Assembly: GCA_007859995.1 (NCBI GenBank)
Contig: SMSL01000021.1
Span: 1-37,317 of the forward strand
Reading direction: 5' to 3'
Length of the DNA stretch: 37,317 nt
From: Candidatus Brocadiaceae bacterium S225
Lineage (GTDB): Bacteria; Planctomycetota; Brocadiia; Brocadiales; Scalinduaceae
The notes beneath the pieces were generated by a model that was not told the origin of the DNA, ran no database searches, and worked only from the letters and a program-made list of their open reading frames with translations. Positions 1 through 8,019 of this stretch are shown here, piece by piece; position 1 is the first letter of the stretch; every line of letters starts with the position of its first letter. Made by a program: the position numbers and the translations under genes.

Positions 1-10
1 TCCCAAACCT

Positions 11-88
11 GTCATTCCCGCATTCTTTTAGCGGGAATCTAGTTTGAACCGACCTTTTAGATACCCGATAAAGGCATTCGGGTATGAC
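11..88. repeat. Nested palindromic intergenic repeat
   Basis: Two hairpins sit side by side. ATTCCCGC (14-21) pairs with GCGGGAAT (31-38), and ATACCCGA (61-68) pairs with TCGGGTAT (78-85). The whole unit is bounded by GTCAT (11-15) and ATGAC (84-88), so the outer ends are also inverted. This layout is typical of short dispersed palindromic (REP/MITE-like) elements in bacterial intergenic DNA. No coding frame is apparent. The copy number in the genome cannot be judged from one window. Confidence 0.6.
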
Positions 89-349
89 AAAAACAGCATA
101 AGCAAAAACCTAACCGGATGGCGCTGATATAAACTAAAGTTATGGATAACAAATAATTTTCTAAAGAGCTTGAAATACCCATGCGAAAATTTGCGGTGAA
201 TAATTACTCATTTCTTTTTGTTTTTGGAAAATAAATACTTCAAAATACATTTAGCATTCTATAACATTAAAGTGTTAAATGGAAATCAATATTCTGCCGG
301 AAATATTATTCACAATTTGAGCGATTTTGATACTAATCATTTTGTCGCA

Positions 350-475
350 TCTGGATAGATTGCATAAAAGATGCTATATCTCTATGTGATTGAAAATAAT
401 ACACTTGAAACAATGTTGATTTACTATAAAATCCTGTTTCTATACATTGACAATGAGGAAACTTGATAACAGATA
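350..475 (+). repeat. Leader repeat, copy 1 (upstream of hsdM)
   Basis: This AT-rich non-coding leader of the restriction operon resembles the leader of the next operon (about 6538-6685). The clearest match runs from CATAAAAGATGCTATA at 363 to about 413 and is offset by 6190 bp from CATAAAAGATACTATA at 6553. A second matching block contains TGAGGAAACTTGATAA here and TGAGGAAGTGAGATAA there. It may hold the promoter or an operator, but I see no convincing -35/-10 pair at good spacing, only an isolated TTGACA at 447-452. The rest of 89-506 shows no gene. Confidence 0.45.
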
Positions 476-506
476 GATTCTTTTAATTCAAAAAGGACTT
501 TTTTAC

Positions 507-1982
507 GTGTTTGAGCAAACTTTCAAAAATATTGACGATACGCTTTGGAAAGACGCAGGATGTAGCAGCGAACTGGATTACGTGGAACAGACTTCCTGGG
601 TTCTGTTTCTTAAATATCTGGACGATTTGGAAAAAGATAAAGCAACCGCAGCCGAACTGACAGGAAAAACCTACACCAATATCATTTCTCCGGAATTTCA
701 ATGGACAAAATGGGCAGCTCCAAAATTAAAGAGTGGCAAGATTGACCATAACGCTTTAACAGGCGATGACCTTGTGGACTTTGTAAATAGTAAGCTTTTC
801 CCCTATCTGAAAAAAATCAAAACTGATGCGGAACATGCAGATACTATCGAATACAAGATTGGTGAGATATTCAGTGAACTGAAAAACAGAATTCAAAGTG
901 GCTATAACCTGCGTGAAGTGATAAACAATATTGATGAACTTCGTTTTAGAACACACAAAGAAAAGCACGAGATGAGTCATCTGTACGAAGCGAAAATTAA
1001 AAATATGGGGAATGCAGGAAGAAATGGTGGCGAATATTACACTCCTAGACCGTTGATTAAGACTATTGTTATAGTGGTGGCTCCCAAAATTGGCAACAAA
1101 ATTTATGACGGTGCAGTTGGTTCTGCAGGCTTCTTGTGTGAATCCTTTGAATATTTGAAGAATAAGGGTAAAGACGGAACATCTTCCGTCTCTAAGCTGA
1201 CCACCGCAGATACTGAAACGCTACAACGGAAAACTTTCTACGGCAAAGAGAAAAAATCGTTGGCATATATTATTGGCATTATGAATATGATATTACACGG
1301 AGTTGAAGCACCCAATATTATACATACGAATACACTTGCAGAGAACCTTGCTGATATTCAGGAAAAAGACCGTTACGATATTGTTTTGGCAAATCCCCCT
1401 TTTGGGGGAAAAGAGAGAGCCGAAGTGCAACAAAACTTCCCGATAAAAACAGGCGAAACCGCTTCTCTGTTTTTACAGCACTTTATTAAAATATTAAAGG
1501 CTGGTGGAAAAGCTGGCGTAGTAATTAAAAATACCTTTTTAAGCAATACTGATAATGCCTCTATTGCGTTGCGTAAAGAACTATTGACCAATTGTAATTT
1601 ACATACAGTGTTAGATTTGCCTGGTGGAACATTTACGGGTGCAGGAGTAAAAACAGTTGTGCTCTTTTTTGAAAAAGGAAACTCCACTAAAAAAACCTGG
1701 TTCTATCAACTCAACTTAGGTAGAAACCTTGGCAAAACAAATGCTCTAAACGAAAAAGATTTAGCCGATTTTATAGAACTGCAAAAAACAAAGGCCGAAA
1801 GTGAAAACTCCTGGACAGTAAATATAAAGGATATTGACCAAACAACCTTTGATCTTTCTGCTAAAAATCCCAATACGCCTGAAGAAGCACCTTTACGTAA
1901 GCCAAAAGAGATCTTGAAAGAGATGAAAGCACTTGATAAGGAGAGTGCGGATATATTAGACTCAATTTTGGAGATGATATGA
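507..1982 (+). CDS. hsdM: Type I restriction-modification N6-adenine methyltransferase, subunit M
   Basis: HsdM, 491 residues, is the usual length for the family. It forms the M2S modification core that methylates adenine in the bipartite target chosen by HsdS and joins HsdR for restriction. An N-terminal helical HsdM_N-type region (about 1-150) is followed by the methyltransferase fold. The entry to the SAM site (YYTPRPLI) and motif I (DGAVGSAGFL from D201, a variant of the common DPACGTGGFL) come first, and catalytic motif IV NPPFGG starts at N296. The start is GTG, supported by AAAAGGA at 491-497, 9 nt upstream. It opens an operon with hsdS, overlapping it by four bases (ATGA), which implies translational coupling. 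The motif I variant keeps the glycine pattern, so I expect an active enzyme. Confidence 0.95.
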   Translation: MFEQTFKNIDDTLWKDAGCSSELDYVEQTSWVLFLKYLDDLEKDKATAAELTGKTYTNIISPEFQWTKWAAPKLKSGKIDHNALTGDDLVDFVNSKLFPYLKKIKTDAEHADTIEYKIGEIFSELKNRIQSGYNLREVINNIDELRFRTHKEKHEMSHLYEAKIKNMGNAGRNGGEYYTPRPLIKTIVIVVAPKIGNKIYDGAVGSAGFLCESFEYLKNKGKDGTSSVSKLTTADTETLQRKTFYGKEKKSLAYIIGIMNMILHGVEAPNIIHTNTLAENLADIQEKDRYDIVLANPPFGGKERAEVQQNFPIKTGETASLFLQHFIKILKAGGKAGVVIKNTFLSNTDNASIALRKELLTNCNLHTVLDLPGGTFTGAGVKTVVLFFEKGNSTKKTWFYQLNLGRNLGKTNALNEKDLADFIELQKTKAESENSWTVNIKDIDQTTFDLSAKNPNTPEEAPLRKPKEILKEMKALDKESADILDSILEMI

Positions 1983-3184
1983 TACAAGGTTGGAAGAAAA
2001 AAACTCTAAAAGAGGTCTGTGAAAAAATAACCGATGGTACGCATCAAACACCAAAATATTTTGATGATGGCATTATATTCTTATCATCTAAGAATGTAGC
2101 AAGTGGTAAAATTGATTGGGATAATATTAAGTACATTGATGAGAAGCAGCATCATGAAATGCATAAACGAGTTGCTCCAAAAGTTAATGATATTTTATTA
2201 GCAAAAAATGGAACAACAGGTGTTGCCGCAATGGTTGATCGTGATATTGTGTTTGATATTTATGTTAGCCTTGCTCATATAAGAGTTCTGGATGAAATAT
2301 CGCCAAATTTCATGTTGTATTTTATCAATTCACCCGCTGCAAAAAAACAATTTCATAAGCGTTTAAAAGGCATTGGAGTTCCAAATCTTCACTTAAAAGA
2401 AATTAGAGAAGTTGAAATTTTATACCCAAAATCACTCCCCGAGCAAAAACGCATAGTAGCCATTTTAGATAAAGCCTTTGCCGCCATAGCCAAAGCAAAA
2501 GCCAATGCCGAACGAAACCTTAAAAATGCCAAAGAACTTTTTGAGAGTTATTTGCAAGGGGTGTTTGAGAATAAAGGTGAGGGTTGGGAAGAGAAGAAGT
2601 TGGGGGAAGTGTGTCATGTTAAAGGTGGCAAGCGGCTCCCCAAAGGTCATAAGTTAACTTCAGAAGATACAGGCTTACCTTATATAAGAGCTAGAGATCT
2701 AAAACAAGAAACAGTTCTTGTTGAGCAAACACTTTTCTTAAAACCAGAAACACAAAATCTTATAAAGAATTATACAGTAAAGGCTGGGGATGTTTACATC
2801 ACAATTGTTGGGGTAAACATTGGTGATGTGGGCACTATTCCAGCTAAAATGGCCGGCGCTAATCTAACTGAAAATGCTGCTAAAATTATCATTAAAAACA
2901 GTATCTCCAACATATATTTGGTAAAATGGCTTACTTCAGAAACTAGCAGAAGAAACATAATTAGAGCCACAATGGCGGCGGCTCAAGGCAAATTGGCATT
3001 AACACGGATAAAGGATTTGCCGATTTTTTACCCGCCACCCGAAATTCAGGAAGAAATTCTAACCAAAATCAATAATCTATCTTTTGAAACCAAAAAACTG
3101 GAAACCATCTATCAGCAAAAAATAGATGACTTGAAAGAGTTGAAAAAATCAGTATTACAAAAAGCGTTTGAAGGGCAATTATAA
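1979..3184 (+). CDS. hsdS: Type I restriction-modification specificity subunit S
   Basis: HsdS, 401 residues, gives the complex its DNA target. Two target-recognition domains lie at roughly residues 1-150 and 206-350. Each is followed by a conserved helical spacer: LPEQKRIVAILDKAF and the lysine-rich helix after it in the middle, and PPPEIQEEILTKI with a long helix ending in VLQKAFEGQL at the C terminus. These pseudo-repeated halves are the hallmark of HsdS and space the two half-sites. The ATG overlaps the hsdM stop by four bases. The stop is TAA and the next gene starts on its last A. No inverted partial hsdS copies are visible nearby, so I see no sign of a shuffling system. Confidence 0.93.
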   Translation: MIQGWKKKTLKEVCEKITDGTHQTPKYFDDGIIFLSSKNVASGKIDWDNIKYIDEKQHHEMHKRVAPKVNDILLAKNGTTGVAAMVDRDIVFDIYVSLAHIRVLDEISPNFMLYFINSPAAKKQFHKRLKGIGVPNLHLKEIREVEILYPKSLPEQKRIVAILDKAFAAIAKAKANAERNLKNAKELFESYLQGVFENKGEGWEEKKLGEVCHVKGGKRLPKGHKLTSEDTGLPYIRARDLKQETVLVEQTLFLKPETQNLIKNYTVKAGDVYITIVGVNIGDVGTIPAKMAGANLTENAAKIIIKNSISNIYLVKWLTSETSRRNIIRATMAAAQGKLALTRIKDLPIFYPPPEIQEEILTKINNLSFETKKLETIYQQKIDDLKELKKSVLQKAFEGQL

Positions 3185-4023
3185 TGTCAGATAAACAAAA
3201 CAGACTGGTTGTCTTCCAGAGTAAAGAAATCCGTCGGATTTGGCACGAAGACGAATGGTATTACTCGGTTGTGGATGTTTGCAGTGTTCTAACCGATAGC
3301 GCTGATTCCGGTGCATACTGGCGAAAACTAAAGCAGAGACTGAAGCAAGAAGGAAGTGAAGTCGTGACAATTTGTCACGGGTTGAAACTAGAAGCCCCGG
3401 ACGGTAAAAAACGCATAACAGATTGCAGTAATACAAAAGGCGTTTTTCGAATTATCCAGTCAATCCCATCCAAAAAAGCCGAACCGTTCAAACGCTGGCT
3501 GGCTCAGGTGGGGCAGGATCGGCTTGACGAGATAGAAAATCCAGAACTTGCTCAGCAGCGGATGAAAGAAATTTATGAGAAAAAAGGCTATCCTAAAGAC
3601 TGGATTGACAAAAGATTAAGGGGCATCGCCATAAGGCAGAATTTGACTGATGAATGGAAAGAGCGCGGAATTGAAAAACAAAAGGATTTTGCCATCTTAA
3701 CTGCCGAGATTTCTAAAGCAGCATTTGGAATGACGCCAAGTGAGTATAGAAACCATAAAAATCTACCCGAAAAATCAAAAGACAATCTTCGAGACCACAT
3801 GGATGATTTGGAACTGATTTTTACCATGCTCGGAGAACGGGTAACAACAGAAATCTCAAAAAATGAGAAGCCCGAAACTTTTAATAAAAACAAGAATGTA
3901 GCAAAAAGAGGCGGAAAAATTGCCGGCAATGCTCGCAAAGAAACTGAAAAGGAGTTGAGCAGAACCGTTATCACAAAAAATAATTATCTGGATAAAGGCG
4001 ATAAACCAGAACTGGAAGATTAA
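3184..4023 (+). CDS. BRO-N domain (phage antirepressor-like) protein inside the RM operon
   Basis: This 279-residue protein has a BRO family N-terminal domain (about residues 8-105), recognisable by its pattern of EIRRIWHEDEWYYSVVDV, then a dithered basic helix, then GVFRIIQSIPSKKAEPFKRW. BRO-N domains occur in phage antirepressors and bind DNA. The C-terminal part is polar and rich in Lys, Glu and Asn, with a central segment FAILTAEISKAAFGMTPSEY that is common in chromosomal members of this family. The gene starts on the last base of the hsdS stop (TAATG) and ends 2 nt before hsdR, so it is made with the RM enzyme. In other genomes such genes also sit between hsdS and hsdR. A role in controlling restriction or in the response to DNA damage is plausible but not demonstrated here. 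Confidence 0.8.
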   Translation: MSDKQNRLVVFQSKEIRRIWHEDEWYYSVVDVCSVLTDSADSGAYWRKLKQRLKQEGSEVVTICHGLKLEAPDGKKRITDCSNTKGVFRIIQSIPSKKAEPFKRWLAQVGQDRLDEIENPELAQQRMKEIYEKKGYPKDWIDKRLRGIAIRQNLTDEWKERGIEKQKDFAILTAEISKAAFGMTPSEYRNHKNLPEKSKDNLRDHMDDLELIFTMLGERVTTEISKNEKPETFNKNKNVAKRGGKIAGNARKETEKELSRTVITKNNYLDKGDKPELED

Positions 4024-4025
4024 TA

Positions 4026-6518
4026 ATGAACGAAGCGGAAACAAGAGCAGAATTAATAGATCCTAAACTTAAAACCTGTGGGTGGGGCGTGGTAGAGGGC
4101 TCTAAAATACTCCGTGAACGCGATGTTTGTAAAATTACAGACGGTAGAATACAAGTGGGAGGCGGGAGAAAAAAACCACTTGTTGCCGATTATATCCTTG
4201 TTTACAAAGGTATTAAACTCGCTGTTGTTGAAGCTAAAAGTGATGAACTGGAAGTGGGTGAAGGTGTGGCACAGGCAAAACAGTATGCCGCTAAACTAAA
4301 TTTAGAAACCACATACTCAGCTAACGGAAAAGAGATTTACCAAATCTGTATGAAAACTGGTGTAGAGAGTTTGGTAACCGATTTTCTTTCTCCTCAAGAA
4401 CTTTGGGATAAAACCTATACTGACCAGAACGACTGGCGGGATAGATTTGCAGACATTCCTTTTGAAGACAGAAGCGGAACCTGGCAATTACGCTACTATC
4501 AGGAAATTGCGATAAAAAACACACTCGAAGCAGTGGCACAAAACAGAGACAGGATTTTACTTACCCTTGCCACAGGAACAGGAAAAACGGCGATTGCTTT
4601 TCAAATTGCATGGAAACTGTTTCAAACCCGTTGGAACTTAAATCGTGACGGACAGAGAAGACCAAGAATACTGTTTTTAGCCGATCGTAATTTTTTAGCC
4701 GACCAGGCATTTAACGCATTTTCAGCATTTCCCGAAGATGCAATGGTCCGCATAAAACCCAAAGATATCAGGAAGAGAGGGAAAGTGCCAACCAACGGCA
4801 GTATCTTCTTTACCATTTTTCAATCCTTCATGTCAGAATCAATTGATAATGGAAAATCGATAATTTACAACGAATATGAAAATAATTCTCAATTATCAAC
4901 TGTCGATTATCAATTAAGTAAAGTAGCTGAAACAGAAGGAGAATATGAAGCTTCAAATTATAACTTTGGGGAATACCCTAAAGATTATTTTGATTTCATA
5001 GTGATAGATGAGTGTCACAGAGGGGGAGCCAATGACGAAGGGAACTGGAGAGGGATTTTAGAATATTTTTCACCAGCCGTACAATTGGGGCTTACTGCTA
5101 CGCCCAAACGAAAAGACAATGTTGATACTTATAAATATTTTGGGGAACCTGTTTATATCTATTCGCTCAAAGAAGGTATTAACGATGGATTCCTTACACC
5201 ATTCAAGGTAAAACGCATCCAAACAACGCTGGACGATTATATATATACCAGTGATGACAATATTATTGAAGGCGAGATTGAAGAAGGAAAAATATACGAA
5301 GAACCCGACTTTAATAAAATTATTGAAATAAAAGAGCGGGAGGCGAAGCGGGTTCAGATTTATATGGACGAAGCCAATCAGAACGAAAAAACCATTATTT
5401 TCTGCGCCACACAAATTCACGCAGCCGCAGTTCGAGATTTGGTAAATCAATATAAAAAAAACAAGGAGACGAACTATTGTGTTCGTGTAACTGCAAACGA
5501 TGGTGAAATAGGAGAACAGTTTTTACGGGAATTCCAGGATAATGAGAAAGCAATTCCAACGGTATTAACCACTTCTCAAAAACTATCAACAGGTGTTGAT
5601 GCCAGAAATATTCGCAACATTGTTTTAATGCGCCCGGTAAATTCAATGGTTGAGTTTAAACAGATTATAGGACGTGGTACGAGATTATTTGATGGCAAAG
5701 AGTTTTTTACTATTTACGATTTTGTGGATGCCTATCATCATTTCCAGGATGATGGCTGGGACGGAGAAGCCTTGCCTTGTGAGGTTTGTGGTAAAATAGT
5801 ATGCGAGTGTATTGGAACGCCACCTCCTGAACCAAAACCTTGCAAAGTTTGTGGTCAGCGACCTTGTATTTGCGAAAAAGAACCACCACAACCTTGTGAA
5901 AAATGCGGACAAAGACCTTGTGTCTGCATAAAGAAAGTTAAAATAAAGCTGAGAGATGGAAAAGAGCGTGAAATACAACACATGATTGCTACTTCTTTTT
6001 GGAGTGCTGATGGCAGACCCATATCAGCCGAAGAATTTCTGGAAAGTCTTTACGGTGAATTACCTAATTTTTTTAAGGATGAAGAAGAGCTGAGAAGAAT
6101 CTGGTCTGTCCCGGCAACTCGAAAATCATTTCTGGAACAACTGGAAGAAGCCGGTTACGGTAAAGATGAATTAGACAATCTGCAAAAACTGATAAATGCG
6201 GAAAAAAGTGATTTGTTTGATGTACTCGAATATGTATCCTATGCAATTAAACCCATTACCAGAGAAGAACGGGTTGTAAATGCCAGCTCACAAATCTTTG
6301 ACGGACTAAATGACAAGCAAAAAGATTTTCTGGATTTTGTTTTGTCCAAATATATTGAAACCGGCGTCAGCGAACTCGACCAGGATAAATTGCCAAGCTT
6401 GCTGGAATTGAAATATCAATCCATTACAGATGCTGCGGAGACACTTGGCGGGGTAGAAACAATAAAGAATACATTCATTGAATTTCAAAAGTATTTATAT
6501 CAAATTAGAGCGGCATAA
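4026..6518 (+). CDS. hsdR: Type I restriction enzyme endonuclease/translocase, subunit R (EcoEI-like)
   Basis: HsdR, 830 residues, is close to the length of EcoEI-type R subunits. The N-terminal nuclease carries the PD-(D/E)xK residues D55 and E69-x-K71, followed by the QAKQYA motif. The SF2 translocase follows: Walker A ATGTGKT (K187), DECH box (D328-H331), LTATPKRKD, and the later helicase motifs including QIIGRGTR. The C-terminal helical region (from about 640) resembles the EcoEI_R_C domain that binds the methylase core. Two oddities stand out: a low-complexity insert (about 283-305) before the DECH box, and three cysteine clusters of the form PCxxCGQRPCxC at about 583-637. The gene starts 2 nt after the BRO-N gene and closes the operon. 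No frameshift is seen, so the system appears intact. Confidence 0.95.
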   Translation: MNEAETRAELIDPKLKTCGWGVVEGSKILRERDVCKITDGRIQVGGGRKKPLVADYILVYKGIKLAVVEAKSDELEVGEGVAQAKQYAAKLNLETTYSANGKEIYQICMKTGVESLVTDFLSPQELWDKTYTDQNDWRDRFADIPFEDRSGTWQLRYYQEIAIKNTLEAVAQNRDRILLTLATGTGKTAIAFQIAWKLFQTRWNLNRDGQRRPRILFLADRNFLADQAFNAFSAFPEDAMVRIKPKDIRKRGKVPTNGSIFFTIFQSFMSESIDNGKSIIYNEYENNSQLSTVDYQLSKVAETEGEYEASNYNFGEYPKDYFDFIVIDECHRGGANDEGNWRGILEYFSPAVQLGLTATPKRKDNVDTYKYFGEPVYIYSLKEGINDGFLTPFKVKRIQTTLDDYIYTSDDNIIEGEIEEGKIYEEPDFNKIIEIKEREAKRVQIYMDEANQNEKTIIFCATQIHAAAVRDLVNQYKKNKETNYCVRVTANDGEIGEQFLREFQDNEKAIPTVLTTSQKLSTGVDARNIRNIVLMRPVNSMVEFKQIIGRGTRLFDGKEFFTIYDFVDAYHHFQDDGWDGEALPCEVCGKIVCECIGTPPPEPKPCKVCGQRPCICEKEPPQPCEKCGQRPCVCIKKVKIKLRDGKEREIQHMIATSFWSADGRPISAEEFLESLYGELPNFFKDEEELRRIWSVPATRKSFLEQLEEAGYGKDELDNLQKLINAEKSDLFDVLEYVSYAIKPITREERVVNASSQIFDGLNDKQKDFLDFVLSKYIETGVSELDQDKLPSLLELKYQSITDAAETLGGVETIKNTFIEFQKYLYQIRAA

Positions 6519-6537
6519 TTTTCTCACTGATTAACAG

Positions 6538-6685
6538 ATCAGGATAACATTACATAAAAGATACTATACAGCCAGGTGACAAATAAAAATACAATTGAGA
6601 CAATTCAACTTAGAAAAGTAACGTGCTTTAGATGCTATTATGATATATCTAATTTTAATTGTTCCTTATGAGGAAGTGAGATAAG
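6538..6685 (+). repeat. Leader repeat, copy 2 (upstream of the MBL cassette)
   Basis: This is the counterpart of the hsdM leader (350-475). CATAAAAGATACTATA at 6553 and the following AT-rich stretch up to about 6605 align with copy 1 at an offset of 6190 bp, and a TGAGGAAGTGAGATAA block matches further on. Similarity is imperfect, with substitutions and indels. The two copies lie upstream of two successive operons of the same island, so they could be a shared regulatory leader or scars of a direct duplication. Confidence 0.45.
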
Positions 6686-6688
6686 GCC

Positions 6689-6712
6689 TTTGAGGTTTGA
6701 CAAAACCTCAAA
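6689..6712. promoter_or_regulatory. Perfect 10-bp inverted repeat, operator candidate
   Basis: TTTGAGGTTT (6689-6698) and AAACCTCAAA (6703-6712) are perfect inverted arms around a GACA loop, 100 bp upstream of the three-gene cassette. No T-run follows on the + strand, so a terminator for hsdR is unlikely. A dimeric repressor site is a reasonable guess. No regulator gene of the cassette is recognisable nearby except the BRO-N protein. Confidence 0.4.
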
Positions 6713-6811
6713 AAGTGATAGAATTATCATAATTATGGTACAAGCTACCTATTATACGAGTTACAAGAAGGCAAAAAAAGAGTATTTTTTAATCTTTGAC
6801 TTAGTTAAAAC

Positions 6812-7531
6812 ATGACTGAGAATTCTTTGTTAAGTAGCGCTTCGATTGTTTTTTTGGGTCATTTTAATCCCATAATTATGCACCCTCAATGGTTTAATCG
6901 ATATAAAGTCTTGCCTATACAAGAAACGCAAAAAGCTGAAGGCGAGAAGCCAAAAGTAATTGAGATCCCATATGAGGGGAAAAAGGTTGTTTTAGAAGAA
7001 GCTTCATTAACTAGTGTTACTGCTGGTTATGCCTACATACCATTTCCTTCTTTAACAATTGAGGTAACATTAGATAGATATGTATGCTCTTCAACTAAAA
7101 GTGAAAATTTTAATCTTATTAAAGAAGTAACTGTAAAAACTTTTAACATTCTTGAACATACTCCTATAAAGTCAGTAGGTACAAATTTTGAAGGTCATTG
7201 GAAATGTAAATCAAGTGCTCAAGATACACTGAAAAGTCTTTTTGCAAAAGATGATGATTCCTTTAAAAATAAATTCGGAGATGAATATCATATTGGTGGA
7301 GCTATTTCATTTCAAGAAAATGGTAGACGAGTAACTTTAAGAATTAACAAATCAAACCTTCTTGATGATGGGGTTCATTTCAATTTCAATTTCCACAAAG
7401 GTGGTTTAGAAGCACAACAAGCAAAAGAGGCAGTTGAAATAATTAATACAAATTACAATGATGATATTAATAATAGTATTAAGCTTGCTAAAGAATTAAT
7501 AGGAGAACCTGAAAACACATGGAAACCGTAA
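6812..7531 (+). CDS. Uncharacterised protein, first gene of a putative defence cassette
   Basis: This 239-residue soluble protein has no signal peptide or membrane segment and I do not recognise a named family. It begins with an ASIVFLGHFNPIIMHPQWF segment and then alternates beta-strand-like stretches, with a central SLTIEVTLDRYVCSSTKSEN and SVGTNFEGHW. This general layout resembles uncharacterised proteins found in defence neighbourhoods, including the broad TIGR04255-like type, but I cannot confirm membership. The ATG has no clear Shine-Dalgarno sequence. The stop codon lies 13 nt inside the next gene. Position directly after a complete type I RM operon and co-transcription with a hydrolase suggest a sensor or specificity role. 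This is inference only. Confidence 0.75.
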   Translation: MTENSLLSSASIVFLGHFNPIIMHPQWFNRYKVLPIQETQKAEGEKPKVIEIPYEGKKVVLEEASLTSVTAGYAYIPFPSLTIEVTLDRYVCSSTKSENFNLIKEVTVKTFNILEHTPIKSVGTNFEGHWKCKSSAQDTLKSLFAKDDDSFKNKFGDEYHIGGAISFQENGRRVTLRINKSNLLDDGVHFNFNFHKGGLEAQQAKEAVEIINTNYNDDINNSIKLAKELIGEPENTWKP

Positions 7532-8019
7532 TAATAACACCTCCAGAAGAAACAACAGAATATTCTTTTTTTAGAATGCCTCAAAGTACATTACCTAAAT
7601 ATCCCAATTATTCGAAAAGAACAGACCAGCAACAACAAATAGGCTCATCTATGTCAACAACCGATATAATGGAACAACCAGAGAGAGTAGAAAGCACTCT
7701 TAAAGAAAAGATTTTAGAATGGTGGATGGGAACGGTGTTGAATGTCTATCATGAAGAGGGTTATTTCGAGGCTAGCTTGGAAGACTCTAACGGAATTAAA
7801 AGTATAGCGGAATTTGAGATTGATACAGAACAAGAACAAGATGTTTTTCCAAAAGCCAGATTTGTATTTTCTGTATTTACTAGACATGGACAAGGCAGCC
7901 CAGAGACAGCAAATCGGATTGAATTTGTTCCTCCATCTATATGGACAAAGGAAGATAAAGAGGAATTAGAAGAGATATATACAGAATTGTTTCCCGACAG
8001 TCCATCACTATTAGATTAA
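7519..8019 (+). CDS. Uncharacterised small beta-rich protein, middle gene of the cassette
   Basis: The 166-residue product starts with a polar, probably disordered N terminus (1-65, Gln/Ser/Thr rich). A compact domain follows (about 66-135), with the pattern WWMGTVLNVYHEEGYFEASL, AEFEID, then RFVFSVF. Short strands with a W-G-x-V start and an acidic loop look like a small SH3/OB-type barrel, as seen in many hypothetical proteins paired with defence genes. The C terminus is an acidic helix (KEDKEELEEIYTELF). ATG 7519 overlaps the upstream gene by 13 nt, and AGGAGA at 7501-7506 may serve as ribosome site. Its own stop TAA shares one base with the next start. Function unknown; it is probably an adaptor co-produced with its neighbours. 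Confidence 0.75.
   Translation: METVIITPPEETTEYSFFRMPQSTLPKYPNYSKRTDQQQQIGSSMSTTDIMEQPERVESTLKEKILEWWMGTVLNVYHEEGYFEASLEDSNGIKSIAEFEIDTEQEQDVFPKARFVFSVFTRHGQGSPETANRIEFVPPSIWTKEDKEELEEIYTELFPDSPSLLD

Noticed and set aside
447..476. TTGACA-based promoter before hsdM
   Set aside because: No acceptable -10 at 16-18 nt; left as a note in the leader entry.
1979..3184. Possible phase-variable hsdS shuffling locus
   Set aside because: Only one hsdS is present and no inverted target-domain copies or recombinase lie nearby.
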